Shown: piece after piece, positions 5,489 to 6,024 of the stretch
How the letters are laid out: each line of letters opens with the position of its first letter
Position numbering within the stretch: the stretch's first letter is position 1
Made by a program: the position numbers and the translations under genes
The notes under the pieces: generated by a model
The model's database searches: none
Told to the model about the DNA's origin: nothing
Seen by the model: the letters and a program-made list of their open reading frames with translations, nothing else
DNA from: Candidatus Bathyarchaeota archaeon B63
GTDB lineage: Archaea > Thermoproteota > Bathyarchaeia > Bathyarchaeales > DTEX01
Direction: 5' to 3'
Assembly (NCBI GenBank): GCA_001593845.1
Contig: LUCF01000096.1
Coordinates: 1 to 6,024, forward strand
DNA length: 6,024 nt

Positions 5489-5493
5489 AGCAC

Positions 5494-5614
5494 CGAGTAG
5501 AAAAGAGAAAAATCGGTTAATAAATCTTATAGGAAAGAACTCCCGTTAAGGCCGCTCCGGCATGAAACTAAGCATTTAGAGGCTGATGTTCAGATGTATC
5601 TGTCAGCGTGATGC
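5494..5614. other. Intergenic spacer with small inverted repeat
   Basis: Between the isomerase stop and the DUF1512 promoter on the minus strand. Apart from the TATA box at 5517-5524, it holds an inverted repeat GCCG-GAG-CGGC on the minus strand (about 5551-5561). This is followed by a pyrimidine-rich TTCTTTCC and could end the isomerase transcript. There is no convincing open frame. Confidence 0.25.
5517..5524 (-). promoter_or_regulatory. TATA box for the DUF1512/zinc-ribbon operon
   Basis: On the minus strand the box reads TTTATTAA, preceded by the purine-rich ATAAGA, which resembles a BRE. Its centre is 27-28 bases upstream of GTG 5493 and 42 bases upstream of ATG 5478. Transcription should therefore begin close to 5493, giving either a 15-base leader with GGAGG or a leaderless GTG start. 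Confidence 0.5.
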
Positions 5615-6024
5615 TCAGCCGGATGATACTCTTTCGAGGTCGATGAGGGAAGTGGAGGGTGGGGCTAAAGCACGGGTCATCACATCCTCCGGGACGCCCC
5701 TGTTGTTCTCCGGGTCATACATGGCATCGACGAGCCTGTCGAAGTCCAGCTGGTTTATCCTATCGCATGCAGCCCTCAGAGCGTTCATATTCAGAACCAG
5801 CGCGGTCTCGACGGGCATCCTCTCCGGATTTATGTCTATCCCGAATAGGCCCTCATACCCATACATCTTCAGGACGAGTAGAGCCGCGTACATCTGATCT
5901 ATGCCCAGAACCCCAACGTTGAGGTCCTGGTCATAATTGCCCAGCGGCTGACTGTTCCAGTGGGTGTGGGCGAGCCTCCCCTCACGCATTATTGAGGCTA
6001 AGGCGTAGGCGAGCTCCTCATGCC
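5615..6024 (-). CDS. Xylose-isomerase-like TIM-barrel sugar isomerase (C-terminal part)
   Basis: The frame is open from the window edge (first full codon at 6022) to TGA 5615, so the N-terminus is missing. The 136 visible residues match the C-terminal half of the xylose isomerase fold. HEELAYALASIMREG (1-15) corresponds to the metal/substrate His-containing helix (H1, like Streptomyces H220). HTHWNSQ (19-25) corresponds to HIDLNGQ. YDQDLNVG (30-37) carries the paired metal ligands D31 and D33. FGIDINPERMP corresponds to the HFDFKPPRTE strand with its Asp. The first Asp of HIDLNGQ is His here (H21), a change at a metal-ligand position. The family isomerises aldoses and ketoses in the cytoplasm. 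The substrate cannot be fixed from this part: xylose, rhamnose or another sugar are all possible. It may feed sugar into the other catabolic genes in the window. ATG 5989 is internal, not the start. Confidence 0.7.
   Translation of the reverse strand, partial: HEELAYALASIMREGRLAHTHWNSQPLGNYDQDLNVGVLGIDQMYAALLVLKMYGYEGLFGIDINPERMPVETALVLNMNALRAACDRINQLDFDRLVDAMYDPENNRGVPEDVMTRALAPPSTSLIDLERVSSG

Noticed and set aside
1..6024. CRISPR arrays, tRNA/rRNA genes, insertion sequences, integrase or attachment sites
   Set aside because: No spaced direct repeats, cloverleaf-like sequence, transposase motifs or terminal inverted repeats were seen on either strand by reading; a covariance-model or repeat search was not possible.

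Overview
The window looks archaeal, most likely Thermoproteota and perhaps Bathyarchaeia-like. It carries an archaeal-type (type II) methionine aminopeptidase, a protein resembling the archaea-only DUF1512 family, AT-rich TATA-like boxes about 26-28 bases upstream of start codons, Shine-Dalgarno sequences at some genes, and GTG/TTG starts. The lineage is inferred from gene content, not from a marker tree.

Layout, left to right. (1) 1-204, minus: N-terminal part of a PfkB-family sugar kinase, best read as 2-keto-3-deoxygluconate (KDG) kinase. (2) 279-1241, minus: a DapA/KDG-aldolase superfamily lyase directly upstream of the kinase. Together they suggest the semi-phosphorylative Entner-Doudoroff or sugar-acid route. 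(3) 1242-1883: a region of low gene density with two small, previously untracked coding remnants. Each is interrupted by one frameshift: 1301-1593 on plus and 1607-1842 on minus. (4) 1884-2864, minus: a PfkA-type 6-phosphofructokinase whose phosphate/Mg2+ motif GGDGS is replaced by GGFTG. (5) 2865-2987: a divergent promoter region. (6) 2988-3917, plus: methionine aminopeptidase with all five metal ligands. (7) 3941-5478, minus: a two-gene operon of a membrane-anchored DUF1512-like protein, frameshifted near its C-terminus, followed at once by a two-helix membrane protein with a C-terminal zinc ribbon. (8) 5615-6024, minus: the C-terminal part of a xylose-isomerase-like TIM-barrel sugar isomerase.

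The kinase, aldolase, phosphofructokinase and isomerase point to sugar catabolism, with Entner-Doudoroff-type and Embden-Meyerhof-type enzymes close together. They are separated by other genes and do not form one operon. The aminopeptidase and the DUF1512/zinc-ribbon pair look like housekeeping or archaeal core genes.

No complete new system is visible. The points most worth a second look are the altered phosphofructokinase motif, the uncharacterised DUF1512/zinc-ribbon membrane pair, three frameshifted genes within 6 kb (genome decay or assembly error), and a repeated TATA-to-GTG spacing that suggests leaderless GTG starts.
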